Below are positions 9,453-18,098 of a stretch of DNA of 50,271 nt, one piece after another. Made by a program: the position numbers and the translations under genes. Source of the DNA: Lachnospiraceae bacterium (GTDB lineage: Bacteria > Bacillota > Clostridia > Lachnospirales > Lachnospiraceae); NCBI GenBank assembly GCA_024698145.1, contig JAILRO010000014.1:72356-122626 (forward strand), given 5' to 3'. How positions within the stretch are numbered: position 1 is the first letter of the stretch; every line of letters starts with the position of its first letter. Under the pieces are notes generated by a model. That model was not told the DNA's origin and made no database searches. It saw only the letters and a list, made by a program, of their open reading frames with translations.

Positions 9453-10916
9453 ATGAAATATAAGTTCTTCTTATCATATGTGCCGCTTATGATTGTGTTT
9501 TCCGCATTCGTTATCTGGCTTGCGGGAAGATTTGATGACAAGGCATATCTGGTAAGTTACAGCAATGAGAAAACCGAACAGGGAATATATCTTGGTAGTG
9601 AAATCAATGAGGAGGATATGCACTCCGACTCGGACAAGACTTCCAAGAAGGGATATAACGGAACGAACCTTATTGATAACGGTATGCCGTACGCGATTAA
9701 GGTTAATAAGAAGAGAAATGTTGTAACAGTATACAAGATTGGTAAGAGTGGTTGCTATGATATTCCGGTTAAGGCAATGGTGTGCTCTGTAGGAGAGAGC
9801 GGCAACACGCCGGAGGGAATATTTGCACTTGGCGAGCGCTCTGCATGGCTGGCGCTTCAGGGTGATGTGTACGGACAATATGGAACGAAAATCACAGGGA
9901 ATATCCTGTTTCATTCTGTGCCGTATTTTTCGCAGAATAAGTCTGATTTGGAGACAGATGAGTATAACAAGCTTGGCGAGAGTGTTTCGGCAGGCTGCGT
10001 CCGCTTGACGGCAATCGATTCGAAGTGGATATACGACTATTGCGATCAGAAGACTCTTGTTGAGATATTTTCAAGTGATTATGAAGGCCCGATGGGTAAG
10101 CCGGTTGCACCGAAGCTTAAGGAGGGCGACAAGTATTCCAATTGGGATCCGACAGACCCGGATACTGCTAATCCGTATATGGAGGATGCACCGATAATAC
10201 TTGGAGCGTTTGACAGGGAACTTGAGATAGATGAAGATTACGATATCTCGGCAGGTGTGTCGGTTATTGATAAGAACGGTGACAACATAACCGGACTTCT
10301 CAAGATTACGGGAGAGGTTGATACCGATAAATGCGGAGTTTACCCGGTAACCTATTCAGTTACCGACAAAGACAAGAAACAGAGCAGTGTGACGATTGAT
10401 GTTGTTGTTAAGGATAATAATTCGCCTGTGCTTTCTGTTGACCAGAAAGTTACGTCTATCGGCGTTGATGATGCTTGTAACGACGATCATTTATTAAGCC
10501 TGCTTCGCCAGAATGTCAAGGCGTATGATGGTGCAGAGGAAATGCCACCTGAAAGCATTCTTGTGGACTATTCCGAAATCAAGGACAAAGATTACGGCAA
10601 GTGTCACGTCAAGTATGTTGCGACCGATGAAAAGGGCAACAAATCCGATGTTGTCGTGTTGGATGTTAATGTTGATATGCATGCACCGGTTATCAGCCTG
10701 AATAATGATTTTCAGCGTGAGTTAAAAACCAACAATGCGTTGGATGACAAGTTCTTACTTTCCATGGTAGATGCTACGGATAACAGTGGAGAAGTTGAGT
10801 TGTCACTTAGTCGTCCGCTCACCTATAAGAAAGACGAACCGTATAAAGTTATGTATTACGCAGTTGACCCTGCAGGGAATATTGCATCGCTTAGCGTAAC
10901 ATTTCAATTAAAATAA
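9453..10916 (+). CDS. Membrane-anchored L,D-transpeptidase (YkuD) with Ig-like repeats
   Basis: A 487-residue enzyme expected to form 3-3 crosslinks or attach ligands to peptidoglycan outside the cell. A transmembrane anchor spans about residues 5-25. The YkuD domain covers about 75-215, with the conserved His in FHSVPYF and the motif SAGCVR giving catalytic C182. From about 225 to 487 there are three Ig-like/DUF5011-type modules (each ends like VTYSVTDKDKKQSSVTIDVVV or KVMYYAVDPAGNIASLSVTF). ATG 9453 follows an AGAGGGGA site; the longer frame from 9411 lacks one. It sits between the spoIID-like and spoIIQ-like genes, so it may remodel cortex or septal peptidoglycan; that role is inferred from position. 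Confidence 0.9.
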   Translation: MKYKFFLSYVPLMIVFSAFVIWLAGRFDDKAYLVSYSNEKTEQGIYLGSEINEEDMHSDSDKTSKKGYNGTNLIDNGMPYAIKVNKKRNVVTVYKIGKSGCYDIPVKAMVCSVGESGNTPEGIFALGERSAWLALQGDVYGQYGTKITGNILFHSVPYFSQNKSDLETDEYNKLGESVSAGCVRLTAIDSKWIYDYCDQKTLVEIFSSDYEGPMGKPVAPKLKEGDKYSNWDPTDPDTANPYMEDAPIILGAFDRELEIDEDYDISAGVSVIDKNGDNITGLLKITGEVDTDKCGVYPVTYSVTDKDKKQSSVTIDVVVKDNNSPVLSVDQKVTSIGVDDACNDDHLLSLLRQNVKAYDGAEEMPPESILVDYSEIKDKDYGKCHVKYVATDEKGNKSDVVVLDVNVDMHAPVISLNNDFQRELKTNNALDDKFLLSMVDATDNSGEVELSLSRPLTYKKDEPYKVMYYAVDPAGNIASLSVTFQLK

Positions 10917-10967
10917 TTTGAATAATTTATCTCTTCTGTGGCAATCATATAAACAGAGGTGATGAAT

Positions 10968-11810
10968 ATGAATAATAATGATACAACATTATTACAAAAG
11001 ATTAAGGACAATGCGTTCTATATAGCGCTTGGCGTCGGTTTACTTGCGGTTGTTACGCTTGTGGCGATATACACAATGAACAAAGAGGCTGCGACAGGTA
11101 CGGAAGATACAGGCATTACGGATTATTCATATGATGTAAGCGATAGCAAAGATTATCGTGATTATTCGGCTGACAAGAGAACTACAGAGAATAAGTACGG
11201 ATACAATATGGATAAGGAAGACGAACTCTCGAATATTCCGGATACGAAGGCAACGGATAAGCTTCAGAAAAAGAACATTCAGGTGCCGGAAACTTCGGAA
11301 CCGGAGGACATACCGGAAGATGAGAAAACGGTTGAACAAGAGACTTCTGATGAGGATAATAAGCTTCCCGTAACAGCAGATACAGGCGAGCTTAATTTTG
11401 GAAGCGATAAGACACTTACATGGCCGGTTGAGGGTGCAGTGATTCTTCCTTTTAGCATGGAGACTACAGTGTACTATAAGACGCTTGACCAGTATAAATG
11501 TAATCCAGGCGTTTTGATTGCTGCAGGAGGCGGCTCCACGGTTAAGAGTGCGTATCTTGGAAAAGTAACTAAGGTTACAAGCGATAATACCTATGGGAAC
11601 ATGGTTACAATGTATATAGGTAATGATTACAGCATAGTATACGGTCAGTTAGACACGATATATGTCAAGGAAGGCGATTATGTGAAAGCCGGTGAGTCCA
11701 TAGGAACTGTCGGAAAGCCGACGGACAGTTTTGCGGATGAGGGGAATCATTTATATTTCCAAATGCTGCAGGGGGACACACCTGTTGACCCTATGACTTT
11801 TATGGAATAA
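10968..11810 (+). CDS. M23-family protein with degenerate metal site, SpoIIQ-like
   Basis: A 280-residue protein with one transmembrane helix (about 14-36), an acidic linker, and a C-terminal M23/LytM fold (about 145-280) starting LTWPVEGAVILPFS. The fold is recognisable through the GNMVTMYIGNDYSIVYGQL strand and the terminal GNHLYFQM strand. The usual zinc ligands look lost: the HxGxD-type site reads NPGVLIA, and the HLHFE-type motif reads HLYFQ, keeping only its first His. Non-catalytic M23 proteins next to spoIID are typical of SpoIIQ, the forespore half of the SpoIIQ-SpoIIIAH channel. ATG 10968 is preferred because AGAGGTGAT is just upstream; GTG 10959 and ATG 10962 overlap that site. A plain envelope-scaffold role is the alternative. 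Confidence 0.8.
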   Translation: MNNNDTTLLQKIKDNAFYIALGVGLLAVVTLVAIYTMNKEAATGTEDTGITDYSYDVSDSKDYRDYSADKRTTENKYGYNMDKEDELSNIPDTKATDKLQKKNIQVPETSEPEDIPEDEKTVEQETSDEDNKLPVTADTGELNFGSDKTLTWPVEGAVILPFSMETTVYYKTLDQYKCNPGVLIAAGGGSTVKSAYLGKVTKVTSDNTYGNMVTMYIGNDYSIVYGQLDTIYVKEGDYVKAGESIGTVGKPTDSFADEGNHLYFQMLQGDTPVDPMTFME

Positions 11811-11871
11811 CGAAAAGCATTATATTTCGCCTTTTGCCGACAAATATTTTACTCTTTTTTAATCTTGTGTC

Positions 11872-11900
11872 TTGACAGTATATATATCATGTTGTATAGT
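11872..11900 (+). promoter_or_regulatory. Strong SigA promoter of acpP
   Basis: Consensus TTGACA at 11872-11877 and TATAGT at 11895-11900 with a 17-bp spacer, about 65 bp before the acpP start codon. Confidence 0.75.
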
Positions 11901-11963
11901 CAATGTTGTTAACGGCGAGATTCAAAAGTGTGTGCCGAATATTTGTTAATAAGGAGAAGTATT

Positions 11964-12197
11964 ATGTTAGAGAAATTAAAAGAGATTATTGCAGAGCAGC
12001 TTAGCGTAGACGAGAGCGAGATCGATTTAACTTCTAATTTCAAGGAGGATCTTGGTGCAGACTCATTGGATTTGTTTGAGTTAGTTATGGCTCTTGAGGA
12101 AGAGTATGATGTTGAGATTCCTTCAGAGGAGTTAGAGAACATCGCAACTGTTGAGGATGTTATCGAGTACTTGAAGGCTCACGGTGTTGAGGCATAA
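11964..12197 (+). CDS. acpP: Acyl carrier protein
   Basis: A 77-residue acidic protein that carries fatty-acid intermediates on a 4'-phosphopantetheine attached to S34 in the GADSLDL motif. Helical and length features are typical. ATG 11964 follows an AAGGAG site; upstream in-frame codons back to 11928 have no site. The gene stands alone with a near-consensus promoter and a perfect terminator. No other fab gene is in the window, so it could be the general fatty-acid ACP or a dedicated paralogue. Confidence 0.95.
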   Translation: MLEKLKEIIAEQLSVDESEIDLTSNFKEDLGADSLDLFELVMALEEEYDVEIPSEELENIATVEDVIEYLKAHGVEA

Positions 12198-12220
12198 GCT
12201 CTTTAATTAATCAGTTTATA

Positions 12221-12256
12221 TAACAAAAAGCCATTCTTTCGAATGGCTTTTTGTTA
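12221..12256. terminator. Perfect bidirectional terminator
   Basis: A 16-bp perfect stem (12221-12236 with 12241-12256) with a TTTC loop and T runs on both strands. It serves acpP on the plus strand and the convergent lipoprotein gene on the minus strand. Confidence 0.9.
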
Positions 12257-12267
12257 TGTATAAGATA

Positions 12268-12915
12268 TTACTGAGCATTCTCAATATCAATCATAGACTC
12301 AAGAAGAGACTGGAGCTCGTTCTGGTCGATTGAGTAAGCGTTTGATGAATCCTTAGCAACCTTGATTGTTTTATCAACAGGATCCTCGTAAGTAGGAGCA
12401 TCAACTTCTTTTGAAATTGCATCATACATATAGTCTAATACGTATGCGTAAATATCATCTGTTGAAGGTGTGTTACCTGTAGCAACCTGGCCCTCTGCCC
12501 ATGACTGCATATCAGCTTCGATATTTGCCATTACGTTCTTGAATACGTCCATCTTATATACTTTAACAGGTACTGTGTAAGAACCATCGCTTTCCTTTGT
12601 AGCCTCACCAACTTCATACTTTGTGTTCTTGTAAAGCTTGATGAAAAGCTCACGGAACTTTGTCTGTGTTTCATCATCAGCATTGTAAACTGAGAGGAAA
12701 GAAAGATCTGTGTCAAGGAAGCTGTTGTAAAGATTCTCTACGTCAGATACATCTGAGTTAGTAATCTTTGCGTAATCCTCGAACTCACCGTGCAAGTTAG
12801 CATCAAGACAAGACTTAACGTAACCGCTTGCGTCGAATCCACCGAATGCACAACCTGTAACGAGGCATGCAATCATTACGATACTGAGTAACAAACTTGT
12901 TTTCTTTGTTTTCAT
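12268..12915 (-). CDS. Uncharacterised lipoprotein
   Basis: A 215-residue predicted lipoprotein. The N-terminus has Lys residues, a hydrophobic core and the lipobox VTGC with Cys at position 22, so it should be lipid-anchored outside the membrane. The rest is acidic and helical (YVKSCLDANLHGEFEDYAKI, later SIDQNELQSLLESMID), resembling the uncharacterised lipoproteins common in Lachnospiraceae; I do not recognise a named family. An AAGGAGA site lies just before the ATG at 12915. Gene order places it after the cellobiose phosphorylase gene on the same strand but separated by a hairpin, so co-transcription is uncertain. Confidence 0.8.
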   Translation of the reverse strand: MKTKKTSLLLSIVMIACLVTGCAFGGFDASGYVKSCLDANLHGEFEDYAKITNSDVSDVENLYNSFLDTDLSFLSVYNADDETQTKFRELFIKLYKNTKYEVGEATKESDGSYTVPVKVYKMDVFKNVMANIEADMQSWAEGQVATGNTPSTDDIYAYVLDYMYDAISKEVDAPTYEDPVDKTIKVAKDSSNAYSIDQNELQSLLESMIDIENAQ

Positions 12916-12936
12916 AAAAATCTCCTTTTTAATGAA

Positions 12937-12962
12937 AGAACCGCCATTTTGCTGGCGGCTCT
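12937..12962 (-). terminator. GC-rich hairpin after the cellobiose phosphorylase gene
   Basis: Stem 12937-12946 with 12953-12962 (one mismatch) and a 6-nt loop. The following T tract on the minus strand is weak (TCTTTC), so it may be a leaky terminator or an mRNA-stabilising hairpin between the two genes. Confidence 0.5.
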
Positions 12963-12992
12963 TATTATTATGTTGTATAAATTATTGGGATA

Positions 12993-15452
12993 TTAACCCA
13001 TAACAACCTCAACTTTGTGAGTAGCACCATCGCCGAATACAGGGATAACATTACCATCAACAGCGTTGCCGTCAACTGTCATGCTCTTAACACCCTTGCA
13101 TACGTGATCAGGGTTAGAAACCTTAATCTCGAATGTATCGCCACGGAACTGACGTGTAGCTGTAAGACCATCCCACTCCTTAGGAATTGAAGGATCAATC
13201 TTTAATCCATTCCAATCAGGCTGTACACCTAAGATGTACTGTGAAATAGCTACAAAGTTCCAAGCAGCAGTACCTGTAAGCCATGAGTTCTTACCCTCAC
13301 CGAAACGTCCAGCGTCCTTACCTGCGATCATCTGACCATATACATAAGGCTCTGTTCTGTGGAGGTCTGAAATCTCCTCGTTAAATGCAGGAGCAATCTT
13401 TGAGTAGTACTCAAATGCCTTGTCTCCACGACCTGCATAAGCCTCTGCACAGATAATCCATGCATTGTTGTGACAGAAGATTCCGGCATTCTCCTTGTAT
13501 CCACCCGGATATGTAGAAATCTCACCGTACTTAACATAGTACTTAGTAAATGCAGGATTGTTAAGAACAAGTCCGTGCTTTGTATTAAGGTATTTGTCGA
13601 TAGAATCAAGAGTCTTGATATCAGCACCCTGATCCTTACCAATCTCAGACATAACAGCGAATCCCTGAGGCTCGATGAAGATCTTACCTTCTTCACATTC
13701 CTTAGAACCCATCTTCTGTCCTTCATTATCATAAGCACGTAAGAACCAATCGCCATCAAATGCGCTGTCCATAACGTTCTTCTTCATCTTATCAATCTCT
13801 GCCTGAGCCTTAGCAGCCTCATCGTCCATTCCCTTATACTTAAGGATATCAACGAATGCAGGACCTGTGTATGTAAATAATGTAGCAACCATTACAGACT
13901 CAGCTGTCTTAGAATATCCACCCTCTGCCTTGAACATCGGTGAAGTATATGTCTGGAAGCTTTCACCAGGCTGCTCTGAGTAGCATGAAAGGTTGATACA
14001 GTCATTCCAGTCAGCACGCATTGCAAGAGGTAATCCGTGAGGACCAACGTTGTTGCATACATGGTAGAATGAAACCATAAGGTGATCAAGCATAGGTTTT
14101 GCCTTAGACTCATCATTGTCGTAAGGAACCATCTCGTCAAGGATTGAGTAATCGCCTGTCTCCTTGATGTAAGCAGCTACTGAAAGGATCATCCATAATG
14201 GATCATCAGAGAAGTCACCACCGATATCGGAGTTACCCTTCTTGGTAAGTGGCTGATACTGATGGTAGCATCCACCGTCAGGAAGCTGAGTAGAAGCAAG
14301 GTCGATAAGTCTTTCTCTTGCTCTGTCCGGAATCTGATGAACGAATCCCAAAAGATCCTGGTTAGAATCACGGAATCCCATTCCACGTCCGATACCTGAC
14401 TCGAAATATGAAGCTGAACGAGAAAGGTTAAATGTTACCATACACTGATACTGGTTCCAGATATTAACCATACGGTTAACCTTCTCATCAGGAGTATTAA
14501 CTGTGTAGATACCAAGAAGCTTGTCCCAAGTAGCCTTAAGCTCTGCAAGACCATCAGCTACCTTCTCAGGTGTGTTGAACTTCTCGATCATAGCATGAGC
14601 AACCTCTTTGTTAAGAGTCTTGCCGTCTGCCTCGAACTTCTTATCAACAGGATTCTCAGCGTAACCAAGGATGAAGATTAAGTTCTTGCTCTCGCCGGGC
14701 TGTAATGTAATCTCTTTGTAGTGAGAAGCGATTGGTGACCAACCGTCTGCAACCGAGTTAGAAGACTTACCTGCCTCAACTACCTGTGGCTCACCGAAAC
14801 CGTTGTAGAGACCTAAGAATGTCTCACGGTCTGTATCAAATCCATCGATATCTGTATTAACTGTATAGAAAGCGTAGTGATTACGACGCTCATTGTACTC
14901 TGTTCTGTGGTAGATTGTAGAACCTTCAATCTCAACACGTCCTGTGTTGAAGTTTCTCTGGAAGTTAGTTGTATCATCCTGTGCATCCCAGAGACACCAC
15001 TCAACGAATGAGAACAACTTGATTGTCTTAGCAGCACTACCTTCGTTAGTGATTACAAAGTTCTGAACCTCACCTGTATAGTTCTGAGGAACGAAGAAAG
15101 TAACTTCAGTCTTAACATCGTTCTTCTTACCTGTGATCTTAGTATATCCCATACCATGACGACACTCATACTCATCAAGAGTAGTTTTAACAGGAGACCA
15201 TCCCGGACTCCATACAGTCTCGCCATCTTTGATATAGAAATAACGTCCGCCCATATCAACAGGAACATTGTTGTAACGATAACGTGTTATTCTACGAAGT
15301 CTGGCATCCTTATAGAAGCTGTAACCTCCTGCAGTGTTGGAAATCAATGAAAAGAAATCCTGTGTTCCCAAGTAGTTGATCCATGGATATGGAGTCTTGG
15401 GAGATGTGATGACATACTCTTTGTTGGCATCATCAAAAAAACCAAATTTCAT
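12993..15452 (-). CDS. Cellobiose phosphorylase (GH94)
   Basis: Cytosolic enzyme that converts cellobiose plus phosphate into glucose 1-phosphate and glucose, saving ATP in cellulose/hemicellulose users. It has 819 residues, the family norm. The N-terminus [13 protein letters not shown] and PYPWINYLG are characteristic. The proposed general acid is D484 in [11 protein letters not shown], near the family's known position of about 490. ATG 15452 is the start because GAGGT lies 8 nt upstream and it gives the canonical N-terminus. A consensus promoter is at 15509-15537. An aldose-epimerase-like gene lies directly upstream on the same strand, separated by a terminator. A closely related GH94 specificity, such as cellodextrin, cannot be excluded. 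Confidence 0.93.
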   Translation of the reverse strand: MKFGFFDDANKEYVITSPKTPYPWINYLGTQDFFSLISNTAGGYSFYKDARLRRITRYRYNNVPVDMGGRYFYIKDGETVWSPGWSPVKTTLDEYECRHGMGYTKITGKKNDVKTEVTFFVPQNYTGEVQNFVITNEGSAAKTIKLFSFVEWCLWDAQDDTTNFQRNFNTGRVEIEGSTIYHRTEYNERRNHYAFYTVNTDIDGFDTDRETFLGLYNGFGEPQVVEAGKSSNSVADGWSPIASHYKEITLQPGESKNLIFILGYAENPVDKKFEADGKTLNKEVAHAMIEKFNTPEKVADGLAELKATWDKLLGIYTVNTPDEKVNRMVNIWNQYQCMVTFNLSRSASYFESGIGRGMGFRDSNQDLLGFVHQIPDRARERLIDLASTQLPDGGCYHQYQPLTKKGNSDIGGDFSDDPLWMILSVAAYIKETGDYSILDEMVPYDNDESKAKPMLDHLMVSFYHVCNNVGPHGLPLAMRADWNDCINLSCYSEQPGESFQTYTSPMFKAEGGYSKTAESVMVATLFTYTGPAFVDILKYKGMDDEAAKAQAEIDKMKKNVMDSAFDGDWFLRAYDNEGQKMGSKECEEGKIFIEPQGFAVMSEIGKDQGADIKTLDSIDKYLNTKHGLVLNNPAFTKYYVKYGEISTYPGGYKENAGIFCHNNAWIICAEAYAGRGDKAFEYYSKIAPAFNEEISDLHRTEPYVYGQMIAGKDAGRFGEGKNSWLTGTAAWNFVAISQYILGVQPDWNGLKIDPSIPKEWDGLTATRQFRGDTFEIKVSNPDHVCKGVKSMTVDGNAVDGNVIPVFGDGATHKVEVVMG

Positions 15453-15508
15453 GTAATAATACCTCGCTTTCATTGTTAGTTGTCCCCGAAGGGCAAACAC
15501 ATGGATAT

Positions 15509-15537
15509 ATTATATTATAAATGACTTAAAAACACAA
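15509..15537 (-). promoter_or_regulatory. Putative promoter of the cellobiose phosphorylase gene
   Basis: On the minus strand TTGTGT (15537-15532), a 17-bp spacer and perfect TATAAT (15514-15509). A small CCC-TTCG-GGG hairpin lies in the predicted 5' UTR at about 15483-15494. Confidence 0.65.
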
Positions 15538-15573
15538 GGAAAAGACTTGCGTTTTGTGAAGTTTTTTGCAAAG

Positions 15574-15607
15574 AAAAACCACAGTTATCCGGGTGGAATA
15601 ACTGTGG
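15574..15607 (-). terminator. Terminator of the aldose-epimerase-like gene
   Basis: On the minus strand a perfect 10-bp stem (15607-15598 with 15588-15579), 9-nt loop and a run of five T (15578-15574). It separates this transcription unit from the cellobiose phosphorylase promoter. Confidence 0.85.
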
Positions 15608-15631
15608 TGAAAAATCATGAAAAAAGTTATG

Positions 15632-16642
15632 TTATACGAGTGTATAGATTCGCTCGGTTACGGTCTTGCTTTGTCCGGGATTAAGCTCAACATAGCCTGT
15701 CTTTTCTGCGGGAAGGTCAAGGTTAGGAGCATCAATCATCCAGCTCATCGGTTCAGGACAATAGTAGTCCTTTGTACCTCTGTCATTCCATACAATGAAG
15801 AACTTGAATGCCTCATCAACCTCGTAGCAGATTCTCTTGCCTGTAGCAGCATCGGTAATAAGTGCACCGTGGAATGCCTTGCCGTCAACGTCCATAGAAT
15901 CAATCTCGTACATGTCGTTGTTAATTGGGAACTTAATCATGTGTGCAGTTCCGTTAGCATAGTTCTCATCATAAGCTGAAAGCTCCTTCTTATAAGGAGG
16001 AATCGGCAACTGACGGAAGTTAACCGGAAGACGCTTAACTACCGGAAGTTTAAGACGAATGTCGCGAGGATTACTTCCTTTTACATTAGGTGCGGCAAAT
16101 GATGTGTGGTTACATACGCCGTAAGGCATCTGCTTATCTGATGTATTGGTAAGTGTAAATGAATAATGAAGTCCTTCTTCATCCAATACGAACTCAAGCT
16201 CTGATTTGAAGGAAACCGGATAGTATTCAAAGAACAAATCCTTATCATTATATTCATAACAAGTCTTAACTATTGCCTTGTCGCCGTCAACCTTAGCTTC
16301 AACGACTTCGTAATTTCTTGTGTGAAGAAATCCGTGAATGAAATTCTGGAACATTCCTTCGTTAACAGGGAACTGATATGTTGCATCACTTACCTTCAAT
16401 ACGCCGTGGCTTAATCTGTTAGGAAGATATAAGGTGGGCATACCGTAAGTACATGGGTTTGCTGTAAGCTTTGTGATAGGCTTTTTCTTGTGATATCTAA
16501 GAATCTCAATCTTGTTGTTGCAGTCACGAAGTCTTGCAACGTTACTTCCTACTGTCGGTGCGATTATTGCAAGGTAACCGCCGGCTTTCATCTCGATGAC
16601 GGGTGCTCCGTCTAATTGGATTTCTTTGCAGCTTGTCTTCAT
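15632..16642 (-). CDS. Aldose 1-epimerase family protein
   Basis: A 336-residue cytosolic protein of the galactose-mutarotase-like fold. Family-like positions are NRLSHG (about 76-81), HGFLHTRNYEV near 103-113 (first catalytic-type His), GVCNHTSFA (second His) and the C-terminal CPEPMSWMIDAPN, whose Glu matches the catalytic base. Such enzymes interconvert alpha and beta anomers of sugars. It lies upstream of the cellobiose phosphorylase gene on the same strand, so it may balance anomers produced by beta-glucan breakdown; this is inferred from position. The start ATG at 16642 has an AGGAAG site upstream. Confidence 0.85.
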   Translation of the reverse strand: MKTSCKEIQLDGAPVIEMKAGGYLAIIAPTVGSNVARLRDCNNKIEILRYHKKKPITKLTANPCTYGMPTLYLPNRLSHGVLKVSDATYQFPVNEGMFQNFIHGFLHTRNYEVVEAKVDGDKAIVKTCYEYNDKDLFFEYYPVSFKSELEFVLDEEGLHYSFTLTNTSDKQMPYGVCNHTSFAAPNVKGSNPRDIRLKLPVVKRLPVNFRQLPIPPYKKELSAYDENYANGTAHMIKFPINNDMYEIDSMDVDGKAFHGALITDAATGKRICYEVDEAFKFFIVWNDRGTKDYYCPEPMSWMIDAPNLDLPAEKTGYVELNPGQSKTVTERIYTLV

Positions 16643-16678
16643 TGTAAATACTTCCTTTCGAGTAAAAGTTATTGGGAA

Positions 16679-17125
16679 TTACAAAATCCCGTGTAATCGT
16701 AATTCAGTTATTTTTGCAGCAATAACTTTGTGATACTTTTCGTATTTTAAAAACCGTTCCTCATCGTGTTTGGTCGGGTGAGGAATGCGGTCGCGATTCA
16801 TATTGTCTTCAAGGTCATACAGTTTGACCTGTGTTGCAAGAGGATTGGTAAGAACACGGTCAATGAACTTGCCGTAATCTTCCCCTTCGTTCTTGGTTAT
16901 GCATGCGACAGCATCAAGAATCTCATCGGAAAAGCCTTCCTTGCGAAGCATATCCAAAGTAACAGGAGTGTCCTCAACGACATCATGAAGAATACCCACG
17001 ATTTGCTCGGTTTCGTTCTTGCCACGGAGCATAACCCGGATAGGGTGGAGTATATATATCTTCCCTGCCTTATCAATCTGACCTCTGTGAGCTTCCACAG
17101 CGATTTCGATGGCTTTTTCTAACAT
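16679..17125 (-). CDS. Small HD-domain (p)ppGpp-hydrolase-like protein
   Basis: A 148-residue single-domain protein equal to the RelA/SpoT hydrolase region alone. Metal-site residues are H27 in LHPIRV, H47-D48 and E51-D52 in LHDVVEDT, and a later Asp in KLYDLEDN. Such stand-alone HD proteins (Mesh1-like/HD_4) can hydrolyse (p)ppGpp; for this copy that is inferred. ATG 17125 follows a GAGGAG site 7 nt upstream; the frame from 17158 has none. It lies 36 bp upstream of the aldose-epimerase-like gene on the same strand, so the two may be co-transcribed. Confidence 0.83.
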   Translation of the reverse strand: MLEKAIEIAVEAHRGQIDKAGKIYILHPIRVMLRGKNETEQIVGILHDVVEDTPVTLDMLRKEGFSDEILDAVACITKNEGEDYGKFIDRVLTNPLATQVKLYDLEDNMNRDRIPHPTKHDEERFLKYEKYHKVIAAKITELRLHGIL

Positions 17126-17244
17126 GAGAGTTCTCCTCGTAAGATTTTTGCTTTTCACACAGCAATAATCATACTATATTTAATGGAAATCTACAAGGGA
17201 AAATGGTGGTGTTGGAAAAAATCGAAAAAAAATAAAAATTTTTC

Positions 17245-17273
17245 GTGACATTTCAAAAGAAATGATGTACAAT
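17245..17273 (+). promoter_or_regulatory. Putative promoter of tRNA-Pro
   Basis: GTGACA at 17245-17250 and TACAAT at 17268-17273, 17-bp spacer, about 50 bp before the tRNA. Confidence 0.55.
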
Positions 17274-17326
17274 ACAACATGCTGACTGCGAGGGAATGTT
17301 ATGAAAAGCGCAGAAACAGTACAAAT

Positions 17327-17401
17327 CGGGATGTGGCTCAGTTTGGCTAGAGCGCCACATTAGGGATGTGGAGGTCGCAGGTTCAAGTCCTGTCATTCCG
17401 A
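17327..17401 (+). tRNA. tRNA-Pro(AGG)
   Basis: A complete cloverleaf can be drawn by hand. Acceptor stem CGGGATG pairs with CATTCCG (one G-T); D arm GCTC/GAGC; anticodon stem CCACA/TGTGG with loop TTAGGGA, giving anticodon AGG; T arm GCAGG-TTCAAGT-CCTGT. The discriminator is A at 17401 and CCA is not encoded. It is a single tRNA with its own promoter. Anticodon AGG would read CCU after A34 deamination or by unmodified A34. Confidence 0.92.
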
Positions 17402-17418
17402 TTTTTAACATGTTTGAT

Positions 17419-17462
17419 GAGGGGCATGGTCACATTTAATAATGGGACAGTGCCCTCTTTTT
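17419..17462 (+). terminator. Terminator of tRNA-Pro
   Basis: GAGGGGCA at 17419-17426 pairs with TGCCCTC at 17451-17457 (one bulged G) and is followed by five to six T. The loop is long and may contain an inner helix. Confidence 0.6.
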
Positions 17463-17484
17463 ATGCCCAAAAGGAGAGATGATT

Positions 17485-17985
17485 ATGGATTTTACAGAAA
17501 TCAGAAAAAAGTATGAGGAGTTAACTTGTGCATTAATCGAAAAGAAACTCACAATCACTACTATGGAGAGTGCGACTGCAGGACAGATTGCAAGCCTTAT
17601 AACAGACACCGAGGGATCATCAGCAGTAATTAAGGGTGCATGCATTACTTATTCTAATGAAGCAAAAATATTAGAAGGAGTTCCTGCAGAGACTATCCAC
17701 AAATATTCCGTTTATTCGGAGGAGACAGCCCGTGCCATGGCAGAGGTTTGTCGAAAGAAATATCACGCCAACATCGGCGTCGGAGTTACCGGCACAATGG
17801 GTAACGTTGACCCTGCCAATGCGTCAAGCTCAGTACCCGGTCATGTATATTTCGCCATAAGCTATGAAGGGGAGACTACTTCTTATTATGAAGAGCTTCC
17901 TGCAATGGATGGCAGACTTGCTTACAAGATGGAAGTTGCAAGTCTTGTATGCGACAAGATAAATGAAACCCTTGCAGATAAATAG
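17485..17985 (+). CDS. CinA C-terminal-domain amidohydrolase (PncC-like)
   Basis: A 166-residue protein matching the stand-alone CinA-C family, which deamidates nicotinamide mononucleotide to nicotinate mononucleotide in pyridine-nucleotide recycling. Visible blocks are TTMESATAGQIASLITDTEG near residues 28-48 (the usual form is ESCTGG), KGACITYSNEAK, and GVGVTGTMGNVDP (usual form GVTGIAGP). The changes at both blocks are noticeable, so activity is not certain. ATG 17485 is chosen because AAGGAGAG is 6 nt upstream; the ATG at 17479 directly abuts that site. It is cytosolic. Confidence 0.83.
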   Translation: MDFTEIRKKYEELTCALIEKKLTITTMESATAGQIASLITDTEGSSAVIKGACITYSNEAKILEGVPAETIHKYSVYSEETARAMAEVCRKKYHANIGVGVTGTMGNVDPANASSSVPGHVYFAISYEGETTSYYEELPAMDGRLAYKMEVASLVCDKINETLADK

Positions 17986-18035
17986 ATGTTGTTAAATGAT
18001 ACAAAAAGTTTCACAATATTTTGTGGTTTCATACC

Positions 18036-18064
18036 TTGCAATATCATTTACAAGATAGTAAGAT
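18036..18064 (+). promoter_or_regulatory. Putative promoter of the uracil permease gene
   Basis: TTGCAA at 18036-18041, 17-bp spacer, TAAGAT at 18059-18064. It leaves a short leader with no PyrR-type attenuator visible. Confidence 0.5.
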
Positions 18065-18098
18065 ATAGCATAGAAAATTTTACTATTAAGGAGAGGTC

